The notes: generated by a model from the sequence alone, not told the origin. Shown: positions 31,433-41,599, counted from the first letter of the stretch. The stretch is 64,000 nucleotides of DNA from Bos javanicus (GCF_032452875.1 NC_083890.1:42220483-42284482), one strand, 5' to 3'. Made by a program: numbers and translations.

Positions 31433-31506
31433 GCAGGAAGTAAAGCCCCACTCAGGTGGAGGGTGGTGATTTCAGGCTGATCACCAGACACTTACTCTCA
31501 CAGCCA

Positions 31507-31714
31507 GGGGCTTCCCTAGTGGCTCAGACAGTAAAGAATCTGCCTGCAGTGCGGGAGACCCGGGTTCGGATGCTGGGTTGGGAAAATCCCCTGGAGAAGG
31601 GAATGGCAACCCACTCCAGTATTCTTGCCTGGAGAATCCCAGGGACGGAGGAGCCTGGCGGGCTGCAGTCCATGGGGTCGCAAAGAGTCGGACACAACTG
31701 AGCGGCTATCAGTC
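31507..31714 (+). mobile_element. Bov-tA SINE, well preserved
   Basis: Complete from GGGCTTCCCTAGTGGCTC to GAGTCGGACACAACTGAGC, with an intact tRNA-like A and B box region. TCACCAGACACTT at the left and TCACCAGACCCTT at the right are similar but set back from the ends, so I do not treat them as the target duplication. Confidence 0.93.
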
Positions 31715-31952
31715 ACTCACTCATTCACCAGACCCTTGGAGCTCCATGCTGTTACCTCACCACCAACCAATGAGAAGAAAGTCACACACTTTGCAGCCCT
31801 CACACCGAAAACCATTGGGAATTTCAGGGGGTTTTGAACACGAGCCACTCGCTCTCCTTGCTTGGCCCTGCAATAAGCCTTCCTCTGCTCCATACCACAA
31901 CATTCTGGCTGTTGGCTTCACAGTGCCCTAAACACAGGAACTTGCATTTGGT

Positions 31953-33399
31953 AACAGAACCTGGACCACAAAATAAGATGATGGGGAAAGGACGTACTTT
32001 GTGGACGTCTAGGGCCAATCCTGGTGAGGTATCTCGATATTTATTGGGAGTTGAAATAACTTCCAACAAATCATATATGTGTTTCTAAAAAGTAGGAGCT
32101 GCATTCTTTGATGTCCTACCCTCTGTTGGACTTTCTGCCAGAAACCATGTCAACCTGGTTCAAGGTAGAGTGTAACCAGCTGATGAGTCCAAACCCTGGA
32201 CTCCAGCCTCGCAGCCTCCTGTTCATTCTTTTCACCGAGCTCTGATGGAGAAGTGAGCTGCCAGAGGACCCTAATCAGATGCATGCTCTCATCTGGAAGT
32301 GATTAAAGTCCTAAGGACAGATAGAAGCCATGTTGATAGCATTAATTGGTTCCTTATTTCTGAGTTGGGCCTGCTTCATTGTTTAAGATTCCACTCTAAT
32401 TTGTTGGGATTTTCTCTTCGGCATTGTAAAAAGCAAACTTATTTTGCTGGATGAGAACAGACCCTTTTAAACCGGGCTTTGAAGTTTGCAGCTTTGTAAC
32501 GTGTCAGCCTTCTGAAAGCTTCTGCTCTCTTGCCAGCTCGAACCGACCCACAGCCACAATTAGCATATCAAAGAGTCGGGGGGGGGGTCCTGAAGGGGGC
32601 TGCGGAGGTGGGGGCCGCCTGGGCCTTCGTTTGGGATGTAAGGAGATAGAGGGCCTCGCTAACACGTGCCCTGCTGCCAGGGTGGTTACTCATTTCACCT
32701 TTAATTCCATTTCCTCTCCTCTTCTGGCTGTGCGCTTTTGACAATTACACACACACACAATCCTCCCTGAAGGACAAAAAGGAATCAGAAATGAAAAAAA
32801 AAGAAAGAAAGAAAAGGAAAGGGAGGCATTTTAAGGGAGATAAACCCTATTCTCATCGCTTTCTAAAATCCAACAACTCCCACAGATAAATATGTTAAGT
32901 ATTCAATAGTTATTTTAGTGCCTATGTTTTGGCTAATTGCTGGGTTTAAAAAATGAAAACCCTTCAGGAAGGAGGTGGAAGCACTTCAGACTACATTTTA
33001 CCATTGCTCTGAGGTGCTAATCCAAAGTCACTGCAACACTTGCTGGTCAAGCTGAGCTGTGGATGGTCTGGCTACTCTTACCTAAGAAGGGATGCTAGAA
33101 CTGCCTAGGAAATGATCCCCAGGAGAGGACGGCCTCTGCAGTTTGAACAGAGAGGCTCCCAAGCAGACATGCAGATGTGGGTGATCTTGCAGACAGATGA
33201 TGAGAGAGGAGAGAAAACTGATGGAAACTAAAGACTCCCAAGACAAGGGGTCATGGGAATAAAAGGCTATACAGAAATGGCACAAGCTGATCAAAGCAAG
33301 ATCCCTCTAGTGAGCAAAGTTTATCCTCTAATGAACTGATTTTGAAAGAAAATGATTTGGATTCTTTTCATATCAAAAATATACACAAATGAGTGAAAT
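31953..33399. other. 1.4-kb low-repeat stretch with simple-sequence patches
   Basis: No interspersed repeat recognised. It contains a run of ten G at 32578-32587 followed by more G clusters, an AC run at 32746-32758, and an A/G-rich patch with AAAG units at 32793-32820. The plus frame 32451-32741 spans the G tract and is rich in Gly by composition; I see no evidence that it is coding. Confidence 0.45.
32578..32640 (+). repeat. G-rich tract
   Basis: Ten consecutive G at 32578-32587, followed by GAAGGGGGCTGCGG and GGTGGGGGCCGCC. Four or more G runs within 60 bases give quadruplex potential on the plus strand. Confidence 0.8.
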
Positions 33400-33690
33400 G
33401 GGTGAAGAATGTCATAAGGTAGAAACTTCCAGTTATAAGATAAATAAACCCTAGGGATGTAAGGTAGAGAGTGATGACTATAATGAATATATCTGTAGTG
33501 TATATTCATAAGTTGCTAAGAGAAGAGATCCTAAAAATTCCCATTACAAGAAAAAAAATTTTGTAAGTATGTGTAGTGATGGATGTTAATGTATTGTGGG
33601 GATCATTTTGTCATATATACATACATACCATGTTGTGTATCTGAAACATACAATACTAGATGTCCCTTGTATCTCTATAAGAAAAGAAAA
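33400..33690 (+). mobile_element. L1 3'-UTR relic
   Basis: The order CTTCCAGTTATAAGATAAAT, AAGTTGCTAAGAGAAGAGAT, GTAGTGATGGATGTTAATG, TTGTGGGGATCATTTTGTCA and CATACCATGTTGTGTATCTG is that of the L1MA/MB-type 3' end read on the plus strand. Confidence 0.78.
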
Positions 33691-33787
33691 AAGAAACAGA
33701 GAGGGGGAAAATGGATATACAAGGTAAATTTGTTTTTCTTGGAAACTGAATTATATGACTTAAAAAAAAAAAACCTAAAGAAGAGTA

Positions 33788-33990
33788 TGAGGTGAAGTGA
33801 AGTCGCTCAGTCGTGTCTGACTCTTTGCGAAGCTATGGACTGTAGCCTACCAGGTTCCACCGTCCATGGGATTTTCCAGGCAAGAATACTGGAGTGGGTT
33901 GCCATTTCCTTCTCCAGGAGATCTTCCTGACCCAGGGATTGAACCTGGGTCTCCTGCATTGTAGGCAGACGCTTTACCATCTGAGCCACC
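33788..33990 (-). mobile_element. Bov-tA SINE, full length
   Basis: A complete minus-strand copy; AGAGTA at 33782-33787 and 33991-33996 is a likely 6-base target duplication. Confidence 0.93.
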
Positions 33991-34222
33991 AGAGTACAGC
34001 AATATATTAATTGCTTCCCAAAGTTTCAACCTTGTTCCTTGAGTTTAAAAAAAAAAGGAATCATCAAGAAAAGTTATCAAAATATTAATAATAGATATGC
34101 TTGGAGATTATAGATTTCTATATTTTTTCCACAGTAGGCTTGTATTAATTTTACACTAAAATGTAGCATATTAATAAATGTCATGACTACATTTGGAATT
34201 CGGGAATGACTGTCTTTCCATT

Positions 34223-34782
34223 GCAATGTCTTTCCATTTCATGCAGCCATGAAATTAAGACACTTGCTCATTGGAATAAAAGCTATGCTCAACCTAGACA
34301 GCATATTAAAAAGCAGAGACATTACTATGCCAACAAAGGTCTGTTTAGTCAAAGCTATGGTTTTTCCAGAAGTCATGTATGGATGTGAGAGCTGGACTAT
34401 AAAGAAGGCTGAGTGCCGAAGAATTGATGCTTTTGAACTGTGGTGTTGGAGAAGACTCTTGAGAGTCCCTTGGACTGCAAGGAGATCCAACCAGTCAGTC
34501 CTCAAGGAAATCAATTGGAAGGACTGATGCTGAAGCTGAAGTTCCAATACTTTGGCCATTGATGGGAAGAACTGACTCATTTGATAAGACCCTGATGCTG
34601 GGAAATATTGAAGGCAGGAGGAGAAGGGGATGACAGAGGATGAGATGGTTGGATGGTATCACTGACTCGATGGACATGAGTTTGAGTAAGCTCTGGGAGT
34701 TGGTGACGAACAGGGTGATGGACTGCGTGCTGCAGTCCGTGGGTGGCAAAGAGTCGGACACGACTGAGAGACTGAACTGAAC
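34223..34782 (+). mobile_element. BovB LINE, 5'-truncated, 560 bases
   Basis: The longest BovB copy here. The frame 34249-34527 keeps ORF2 C-terminal sequence (KSRDITMPTKVCLVKAM, MYGCESWTIKKAECRRIDAF, LLRVPWTARRSNQSVLKEI) and then breaks; a second frame carries the rest. A 16-base duplication, TGACTGTCTTTCCATT (34207-34222) and TGACCGTCTTTCCATT (34783-34798), has one mismatch. It ends GAGACTGAACTGAAC. Confidence 0.96.
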
Positions 34783-34850
34783 TGACCGTCTTTCCATTAG
34801 TATACATGTTATAGACACAACGGAATTTAAACTAGAAAAAAGTTTTGGGG

Positions 34851-35142
34851 GGGCTTCCCTGGTGGCTCAGTGGTAAAGAATCTGCCTTCCAGTGCAGGAG
34901 ACACAGGTTCAGTCTCTGATCCTAGTGGAGGGCAACTAGGCCCGTGCACCACAGCTATTGAGCTCATGAGTCACAAGTAACTGAAGCCCGTGCTCCTGAG
35001 ACTGTGCTTCACAGCAAGAGATGCCACCTCAATGAGAAGCCTCGTATGGAAGTTAGAGAGTAGCCCCCACCCTCTGCAATTAGAGAAAGCCCTCGTAGCA
35101 ATGAAGACCCAGCATGGCCAAAATAAATAAACAAATAAATAA
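34851..35142 (+). mobile_element. CHR-type SINE, full length
   Basis: Head GGGCTTCCCTGGTGGCTCAG, GGAGACACAGGTTCAGTC, CCGTGCACCACAGCTATTGA and GAGAAAGCCCTCGTAGC blocks, and a tail of AAATAAATAAAC repeats. Confidence 0.93.
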
Positions 35143-35245
35143 AAAGTCTGGGTGGCATTTATTTCTCCCTCTCAATTTGAAAGTGAGGTTACTTAGAAGC
35201 AGGGAGGATACATCCAAGGTCATGTAGCCAAGGTATCAGAGTCTA

Positions 35246-35870
35246 GAGCAAAGCTGTCCAGTCCCATAGCCACCAGACATGTGCTGGTGATGAGCACTTG
35301 ATATCTGGTTAAACTGAGAGGTGTTGTAAGTGTAAAACAGAGATTGGATTTTGTTTACTTATTTTTGGCTGTGCTGGGTCTTCTCTGCTGCACACGGGCT
35401 TCCTCTAGTCGTGGTGAGCAGGGGGCTACACTCCGTTCTGGTTCACAGGCTTCTCACTGTGGGGGCTTCTCTTGTTATGGAGCGGGAGCGCTAGGCACTT
35501 GGGCTTCAGTCGTTGCTGCTCACCCGCTCTAGTGCACGGACTCAGTTGAGGCATGGGCTTAGTTGCTCTGTGGCACGTGGAACCTCCTTGGACCGGGGAC
35601 CAAACCCGTGTCTCCTGCACTGGGAGGTGCATTCTTACCTACTCTGGCACCAGGGAAGTCCTAGGTGTTGGATTTGAGAGAATCTTTTTCCAGGTGTGAA
35701 AAAATGTAAAAGATCTCAATAATTATATTGATGACATGTGGAAATAATGAATTTTAGATATATTGGGCTAAAGTTAACTTAGTCTGCTTCTTCCTATTCC
35801 TTTTAGTGTGGCTGTTAGAGAATTTAAAGTGACATATATGGCTCCCTTAATGTTCCTGCTAGACAACACT
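35246..35870. mobile_element. hAT/Charlie-type DNA transposon relic, split by a SINE
   Basis: The left end AAAGCTGTCCAGTCCCATAG and the reverse of the right end AGTGTTGTCTAGCAGG are the eroded inverted termini of a non-autonomous hAT-type element whose consensus ends in a GCTGTCCAATAGAA-like string. Internal matches include CCACCAGACATGTGCTGG, GAGCACTTGATATCTGG and GATATATTGGGCTAAAGTTA. I cannot assign the exact MER name. A CHR SINE occupies 35352-35667. Confidence 0.65.
35352..35667 (-). mobile_element. CHR-type SINE nested in hAT element
   Basis: A full-length minus-strand copy from TTTGGCTGTGCTGGGTC to CTGGCACCAGGGAAGTCC, bracketed by TTGGATTT at 35344-35351 and 35668-35675. Confidence 0.93.
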
Positions 35871-36346
35871 TCATGGAATACAAGTCTTGATTCTCAATAA
35901 AGTTCTCTGTAAAGAGAGAACACTGGATTGAGAATCAAGTATTATTATTGATTTGATAGTTCTGTGTTTAATTGGAGACATATAGTTTGTGTCTTCCAGC
36001 TAACTGAGGATTGGTTATTGCATAATCATACACAGATATTTATGTCTGCAGTGTTTCATTGGAGTGCCTTTTTTGCTGTCACACATCATTACCACTATGG
36101 GTCACGCTGTCCTTCTTGCCTCCTCCTCAAAAAGACCCACAAAGGAACGACACAAAAATTCCAGTTCTAAAATCAAACTTCAAGAATTGAGGGAAGTTAG
36201 TTGTAAATAATGCTTTACAACTCTCCACGCAGTTTGCAAACATTCCCTAAATCTTTTGACAATCCTGTTGTCTTGCTTAACATTTCCTCTCCTCACTGCC
36301 AGTCCCCCACCTCACTGGCTGCTTATGCAAGAAGGGAATTAAAGCA
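35871..36346. other. low-copy sequence with hairpin
   Basis: Apart from the hairpin at 35886-35939 I recognise nothing. The flanking sequence is of mixed composition and holds only short frames. Confidence 0.45.
35886..35939. repeat. 54-base inverted repeat (hairpin)
   Basis: Arm CTTGATTCTCAAT (35886-35898) pairs perfectly with ATTGAGAATCAAG (35927-35939). An inner GTTCTCT (35902-35908) pairs with AGAGAAC (35915-35921). Unpaired internal bases are 3 on one side and 5 on the other, with a 6-base loop. Twenty of the possible pairs are Watson-Crick. Confidence 0.92.
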
Positions 36347-36363
36347 TGCAACCCCACAATATG

Positions 36364-36549
36364 GGGCCTCCCTTGTAGCTCAGTCGGTAAAGAAGCTGTC
36401 TGCAATGCAGGAGGCCTGGCTTTGATTTCTGGGTCAGGAAGATCCTCTGGAGAAGGAAATGGCAAACCACTCCAGTATTCTTGCTTGGGAAATCCCATGG
36501 ACAGAGGAGCCTGGCGGGCTACAGTCCATGGGGTCACAAGAGCCACCAG
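36364..36549 (+). mobile_element. Bov-tA SINE nested in LTR
   Basis: A plus-strand copy ending GTCCATGGGGTCACAAGAGC and then CACCAG. A perfect 11-base duplication CCCACAATATG at 36353-36363 and 36550-36560 encloses it; removing the insert restores the LTR start. Confidence 0.96.
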
Positions 36550-36920
36550 CCCACAATATGCCACTTTGACATCAGGACTGTTTTGAGCTGAAGGCAATAA
36601 ACAACTCTCTGCCCTCTCGCTTTCTGTCCAAAAGCAGGACATAAATTTCCTTTTGAAAAAGGTAACATAAATTTCATTTATAAAGATGTTTCCTTTTTCC
36701 ATACATGGAGGAGGATAAGAACACTTGATCGAGATAACTCTCATCAATGGAGAAAGCACTAAACTGAGTTTGCACAACAAACCTTCCTCAACAACCCTTA
36801 TCTTTAATTATTTTCCTCTATATATTTATCTTCCTACAATTTACAACCCCTAGAAATCCCTGCCACCCCCTTCCTTTGTCTAGCTATTTTCCCACAATTT
36901 ATTGCCCTATGTTAAAGTGG

Positions 36921-36997
36921 TATATAAGCCACTAAGTCTATTTCTTGGGGGTTTTCACTTCTTTCCTGGCAGACCTCTCATACACATACAAAATAAA
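36921..36997 (+). promoter_or_regulatory. LTR TATA box and polyA signal
   Basis: TATATAA at 36921-36927 and AATAAA at 36992-36997 lie about 70 bases apart, a spacing normal for the U3/R part of an LTR. The reverse of the copy at 29410 carries the same GGTATATAAGCC string. Whether the promoter is active cannot be told from sequence. Confidence 0.7.
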
Positions 36998-37090
36998 CAT
37001 TTTCTTCTGTTAATCTGTCTTCCGTCAGTTTAATTTTCAGGCCCTAGTAGTGGAACCTAAGAGGGTGGAGGAAAGTTTTTCTCCCCTGCA

Positions 37091-37479
37091 CACGGTGAAA
37101 AGCATATGAAAGCTTTTTTTTTTTTTTAATCAGTTTACAGTGTGATTGATTAAGTGTAACAAAATGTATTGGATTTTTTGGGAAAATAAATTCAGATGTT
37201 CCTCTAAACATATATATTTAACCCTTTAACCCTATCCTATAAATTATACTTCTCATAGTAGGTATTTTAACATATTGAGTTAGATATAACTGAAGGCAGG
37301 CAGGGATTTATAGACACAGCTTCAGAAAACAGATTGCTGTGCCAAACTGGCACCAGGAAGAAATATCCCACATCACGCCCAGAGATTCAAGAAGTTAAGA
37401 ACTGTGACACTCTCTTGGCAAACATTATGTGCCATATCTTCCTGGTGGTGGGGCAAGGGGACAAATGAAGATGACCTTG
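37091..37479. other. AT-rich low-copy stretch
   Basis: It includes a T run of about 13 near 37117 and no recognised gene or repeat. Confidence 0.4.
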
Positions 37480-37770
37480 ACTATCAGAGGGCCATACTCT
37501 AGTTAGGAAACAAGATCAAATCCCAGGCCATGTTGAGAGAGCAGTTTGACCCACTACTGAATGATGTGGGGATAGCCGGTAGGTACAAAAGCTGTTGGGG
37601 AAAGAGGAATGCAGAGTCAAGATTAGATGAAGTTGAAGGATTATAAGGAGGATCTTGGACTTGAGCTGGACTCTAAAAAGACAAGTTATTTGCATAAACG
37701 GAAAAGAGAAGCAGGGAAGGAATTCCAAGCTATATCTGCAGAGGCACAGGAGTGGGAATTGACAGATTTT
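37480..37770 (+). mobile_element. ancient mammalian repeat, class uncertain
   Basis: The run CTTGGACTTGAGCTGGACTC, GGGAAGGAATTCCAAGC and GCAGAGGCACAGGAGTGG matches an old dispersed family recalled as ...GAGCTGGACCTTGAAGGATGA...GGGCATTCCAGGCAGAG...GCAAAGGC. The repeat at 63395-63830 appears to be the same family, covering other parts of it. Confidence 0.5.
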
Positions 37771-37829
37771 ATGAGCCCTCCCAAAGAAGCTGAGAGAAAA
37801 CTAGCGCTGTGAAAGCAAACAACTTGTCT

Positions 37830-37915
37830 TTCTTGTTTAATCCCATACTCCAGTGCCTAGAACAGTGCTCGGTACGTTGAGGGTGTCTACTGTTAGCTGC
37901 ATGAATGAAGAAATA
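37830..37915 (+). mobile_element. L2 3' tail
   Basis: CATACTCCAGTGCCTAGAAC, AGTGCTCGGTACGTTGAGGG and TGCATGAATGAAG form the L2 terminus. Confidence 0.65.
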
Positions 37916-38044
37916 CTACTGCTACTTTTTAAAAACTATAAGCAGAACACAGAAGGAATTTGCCCTTCAATGCTGCTATGAATGTGAGTACAAATATCTC
38001 ATTGAAATCCTGCTTTCGTTATATGTTCAGAAGTGGAATGGCTG

Positions 38045-38172
38045 GATTAGGTAGGCATTTTTATCCCCGATTTATGAATGAGGAAACTGAGGCCCAGAGA
38101 ACTCCTGTAACTTGCCCGAAGTCACACAGGCAGGAGGCTGCCCAGCCTTTGTCCATTTCCACCCTGTTCTGA
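38045..38172 (+). mobile_element. MIR SINE fragment
   Basis: The MIR 3' half is clear: TTTTATCCCCGATTTATGAA, GAGGAAACTGAGGCCCAGAG, GTAACTTGCCCGAAGTCACA and CAGGCAGGAGGCTGCCCAG. Confidence 0.85.
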
Positions 38173-39343
38173 GGATCTGCCTTATCTGCATCATTCCCAG
38201 CTTTAACTTGGAAAATTGGGGATTAATTTATGCACACTTAGGGCAGCAGCTGATCTTGTAGCTTACAGAACTGGAAATGGGGAAGACTTAGAGTCCTATT
38301 TCATCCCAGGCTCAAGTTACGCAAGTCCCAGCTGGCTGAATTCTTTTCTGGACACCAGATTCCAACATCGTTCTGCCTTTGTTGCAGTTTTGTGTTAATT
38401 AAATGCTAACAGAAGTCCAGGGTGGATTATTTTAGAATTAACTGGCCGAGGAACCTATTTCTAGTTCCTTAACCTTGGGCATGTCAATATTCAAAAACAA
38501 TTTTAACCTGGGTTGTTTAACCATGAAGTTGTAATTCATGCCAACCATCACATCGCCAAATAGTTGTAAATCAATATTAATATTTTATATGGAATTTTCC
38601 TGAGTCTGGTTTCATAGTGGTTCTGAGTCTATGACGTGTGAAGAGAAAAGAAATGCTTTCTTTGCTTACTTTGTAACCTTGTTGTCCTCTGTTCTTCACC
38701 AGCTGACGGTGGAATTTGTGTGATATGGACTGGGGAGGGGACAGGTACTGCGCATGTGGACAGGAAGAGAGGCAGGAAGAGGAAGTGGAGGAAGAAGGGC
38801 AGGGAAGTAGAGGAGATCTGTAGGAGCATCATACGGCTAAATGGGATTTTAGGGACCATCTGAGCCCTTCCTTTCATCAGGAAGGTCAAGAGGCAGGGAA
38901 GCTGGAGTCCAGGCCTACCACGCAGTGTGTGAGTGCTGGCATGCTGCTGAAATGTCAAGGTCCCTACGCTTGCATTCCAGACCTCTCTGGACTTCCACAT
39001 ACCTTTTGCACAGGCTCAAGTTAGCGACTGAACAACAGCAAAATTATTCTGATGCCTGTGCAGGGAAAGAAAAGTGCACTCCAACTGGGTTGGGTTTACG
39101 AGGAGAGTTTGTAAGGTAATTGCAGGGTGGGAGGGAGGGGTGTAGGGGACCCAAAGAGAAAGTGCAGTATACCAGGTAGATAACCCATAGGGGGTCACTG
39201 TGACCCCTAGCATGGAAGGAGCAAGGTTAGGAAGAGGTTATCGAAACCTGGCGGGAAAAGGCTCTAGGGAGAGGACCGTCTCATAGGAACTATGACCTTT
39301 GGTTGAGGGGCTCAGCCAGCTCGCCATGGCCTGCTAGGATGAC
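38173..39343. other. 1.2-kb low-copy stretch
   Basis: The minus frame 38629-39000 (123 codons) spans a purine-rich patch (38755-38820, GAGGAAGTGGAGGAAGAAGG) that explains its openness. I see no domain and no exon signal. Confidence 0.45.
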
Positions 39344-39714
39344 TGGTGTGTTCTGAATTGTGCTTCTTCCAAATTCATATGTTCAAGCCCAATCCCCCAA
39401 TGTGACTATATCTGGGATAGGGTCTATAAGGAGCTAATTAGGTTAAATGAAGTCACCAGAAAGGGCCCTGATCTAATGGAACTGATGTCCTTATAAGAAG
39501 ATACAGCAGAGAGCTGGGTTTTTCTCTTTCTGCCAAGTGAGAACACAGCAAGGAAGGTGTCCTTCTTCAAGCCAGGAAGAGAGATGTCACCAGGAACTGA
39601 ATTGGCTGGCACCTTGATCTTGGACTTCTAGCCTCTAGAACTATGAGAAATACATGTCTATTGGTTAAGTCACTGGGCCTGGTGTTTTGTTATGGCAGCC
39701 TGAGCTGACTGATA
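39344..39714 (+). mobile_element. MLT1-type LTR, complete
   Basis: TTCTGAATTGTGCTTCTTCC, TTCATATGTTCAAGCCCAAT, GATAGGGTCTATAAGGAGC, CTGATGTCCTTATAAGAAG, CACCTTGATCTTGGACTTC and GTTTTGTTATGGCAGCC occur in order across 370 bases, the usual length of a solo MLT1 LTR. No insertion breaks it. Confidence 0.9.
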
Positions 39715-40059
39715 CCCCGGCTTCCTCCCTTCATCATCTGCTGGTGCTCCCCACTGGCCAAACCAACCAGAAGTCAGAGTTTGATGTTGTCCTTACAGGC
39801 CAGCCTTCTGGGTAGAAAAGGGTGGGTCCAGAGGGATAAAACACATATAAAAATCCATCTGTTTTGGATGCTTGGGGTCTTTTTAAGGTCCTAGGGTCTC
39901 CTCGTTACAGCCATTGTGATTGTACCCTCACTAATACACTTGATGTGGCTCAAACAGTCCTGTACTCTAAGGTGAAGTAGACCATCTCCCTTTAAATTCC
40001 AAGTTATGATTCTCCAAGGTCAGTTTTGTTCTGGCTCAGATTTTCAACTTAGATGTGAG
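39715..40059. other. low-copy sequence
   Basis: Nothing recognisable; short frames only. Confidence 0.35.
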
Positions 40060-40256
40060 ACTTCCCTGGTGGCCAACTGGCTAAGACTCTGTGCTCCCAA
40101 TGCCAGGGACCCGGGTTCAATCTCTGGTCAGGGAACTAGATCCCACATGTTGAACTAAGAGTTTGCATGCTCCAGTTGAAGACTGAAGATTCCCTGTGCC
40201 GCAACTAAGACCCAGCACAGCCAAATAACGACCCCCCGCAACTGCAAAATACTTAG
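40060..40256 (+). mobile_element. CHR-type SINE (CHRL-like)
   Basis: GACTTCCCTGGTGGCCAACT, CCGGGTTCAATCTCTGGTC, GAACTAGATCCCACATGTTG and CTAAGACCCAGCACAGCCA. The internal part is the shorter CHRL arrangement and the tail is poor in A. Confidence 0.87.
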
Positions 40257-40394
40257 ACACTAGTTTTATATCAACTCAAGAACATTCTTGCTACCAGGGA
40301 AACTTATTCACTAGAAAGAGCATTGACCTCAGGGGTTTGGCCCGTGGTTCTAACATTAGCTTGTCAGGTTATTAGTTCTAACATTCGTTCTGAC

Positions 40395-40545
40395 ACTTTC
40401 AGAATGCCTCCATGGCTGTTCGCTTCCTTAGTTATAGAATGGAGATTACGCTGTTCGTTTATCTCCCAGGGTATTATGAGTAATACTTCATAAAAAATAG
40501 TTGTAAAGCATCTGGCAAATGCTGGCCTTCTTCCTCTAACGCTGA
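40395..40545 (+). mobile_element. MIR-family SINE
   Basis: CTTCCTTAGTTATAGAATGG, CCAGGGTATTATGAG and GTAAAGCATCTGGCAAATGC follow the MIRb 3' half. Confidence 0.6.
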
Positions 40546-41599
40546 GCTAATACAGTAGCTTTCTTGGCACCCTGAATCTCTAATGATTTGTAGATGGGCC
40601 TTTTTACTGAAGGGGCCTTGACTTTGGCATGATCTGCCTGAGCTGATGAGCGCTCTCTATCTTGATCTTGAGAACTCAGTGTAGGTTTATCCCGTCCCTT
40701 CCCTGTGTGCTGAACATCCTCTTGATGAAGAAACCATCCAACCAGGTGGGGGGGCGGGGAGGAAAGGCCCTCGACACTTCTATTCTTTTTCCAGAGAGGT
40801 GCTTATATTCATGCTCTGGTGGTTGCTGGAGCCTAGAAATGTCAACAAGGAGATTTGCTTCTGAAACTCTTCTCGTGTGACCAACATCATGTTTGCGAAA
40901 AAACACCAGCAAGCTGGAATCATGCACTGGCATTAAAAAAAAAAAAAAAGAGCCTCATGACAGTTCCTGTGTTAAGTCCATGTCACACACATATATTAAT
41001 ACTAGCTTATTGTGACGCCCGGCATCCCGCCTGGGAGACCATTACTTAAGCACACGACTCTTGACCCTTTTATTTCAGCACTTTCAGAAGTTTGCCAGAA
41101 AGTGCTTGCCTGTGCCAGGCAGTCCTTAACATTTCCCTCTGGGCAGCCTCAGCTCTTCCGTTCAGTCTCTTTTGACCATTAATCCTTCTTTTAGCCTAAG
41201 CAACTTGATAAGGGAGAGATCTGGAACACTTTCAAGACCAGACCTCTTTTCCTAAGGAGCATAAATCTGTTAAGAGTGTAGTAACAGTATGAGAACACAG
41301 TTCAAGCACATTTTTTTAAAGTTAAGTTAAAAAATGGGTGTCAGGACGATGAGAGAATCAGCCCTGTCACCTGAGTCGTTTTGCATGCAGAAAATTGGCT
41401 GGTATCAAAACCCACTTACTATGCTGGCATTCAAATGGAATGTTTGAATAAAATTACAAGGCAGTTATCTCTTAATGTGGTCACCATTGCTTACCAGCTT
41501 TCGACGTCCTTTGAGATGCTGGTGGAAAGACAACAAAGAAGAAAAGGAGAAAGGAAGGGAAGTAATGATGTGAGATAGGAGACGGGAGGGAGAGGAAGG
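40546..41599. other. 1-kb low-copy stretch
   Basis: Contains a G run GGGGGGGCGGGG at 40746-40757 and an A run at 40934-40949. No exon or repeat is visible. Confidence 0.45.

Larger units (their letters stand above)
31060..31952 (+). mobile_element. ERV LTR, second family, with two SINEs inside
   Basis: The right third is LTR-like: CTCACCACCAACCAATGAGA, a GGGTTTTGAACACGAGCC block, then TTGGCCCTGCAATAAGCC and the end GCATTTGGTAACA. This pattern (CAAT-type box, AATAA-type signal, GGTAACA end) is typical of gammaretrovirus-like LTRs. The left part around 31060-31147 fits less well. BOV-A2 and Bov-tA copies interrupt it. Confidence 0.5.
36347..37090 (+). mobile_element. LTR of unnamed ERV family, copy 4, split by a SINE
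   Basis: It starts TGCAACCCCACAATATG, continues after the interruption with CCACTTTGACATCAGG and TTTTGAGCTGAAGGCAATAA, and ends CTAAGAGGGTGGAGGAAAG...CCCCTGCA. A TATA box and polyA signal are in place. The copies at 27-30 kb are in the opposite orientation. No internal retroviral genes are adjacent, so this is a solo LTR. Confidence 0.82.

Noticed and set aside
31507..31714. tRNA-like A and B boxes in this and other SINEs
   Set aside because: They belong to the tRNA-derived SINE heads. No cloverleaf with an intact anticodon arm is formed, so I do not call tRNA genes.
31716..31952. Host first exon near GTAACAGAACCTGG
   Set aside because: The block pattern is that of an LTR end (AATAA-type signal and GGTAACA), so a repeat explains it better.
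36277..36780. 167-codon minus frame
   Set aside because: It spans the Bov-tA SINE and the LTR around it, in the antisense direction of both; not a gene.
38629..39000. 123-codon minus frame at a purine-rich patch
   Set aside because: The openness follows from the GGA/GAA-rich plus strand. No domain or initiation context is evident.
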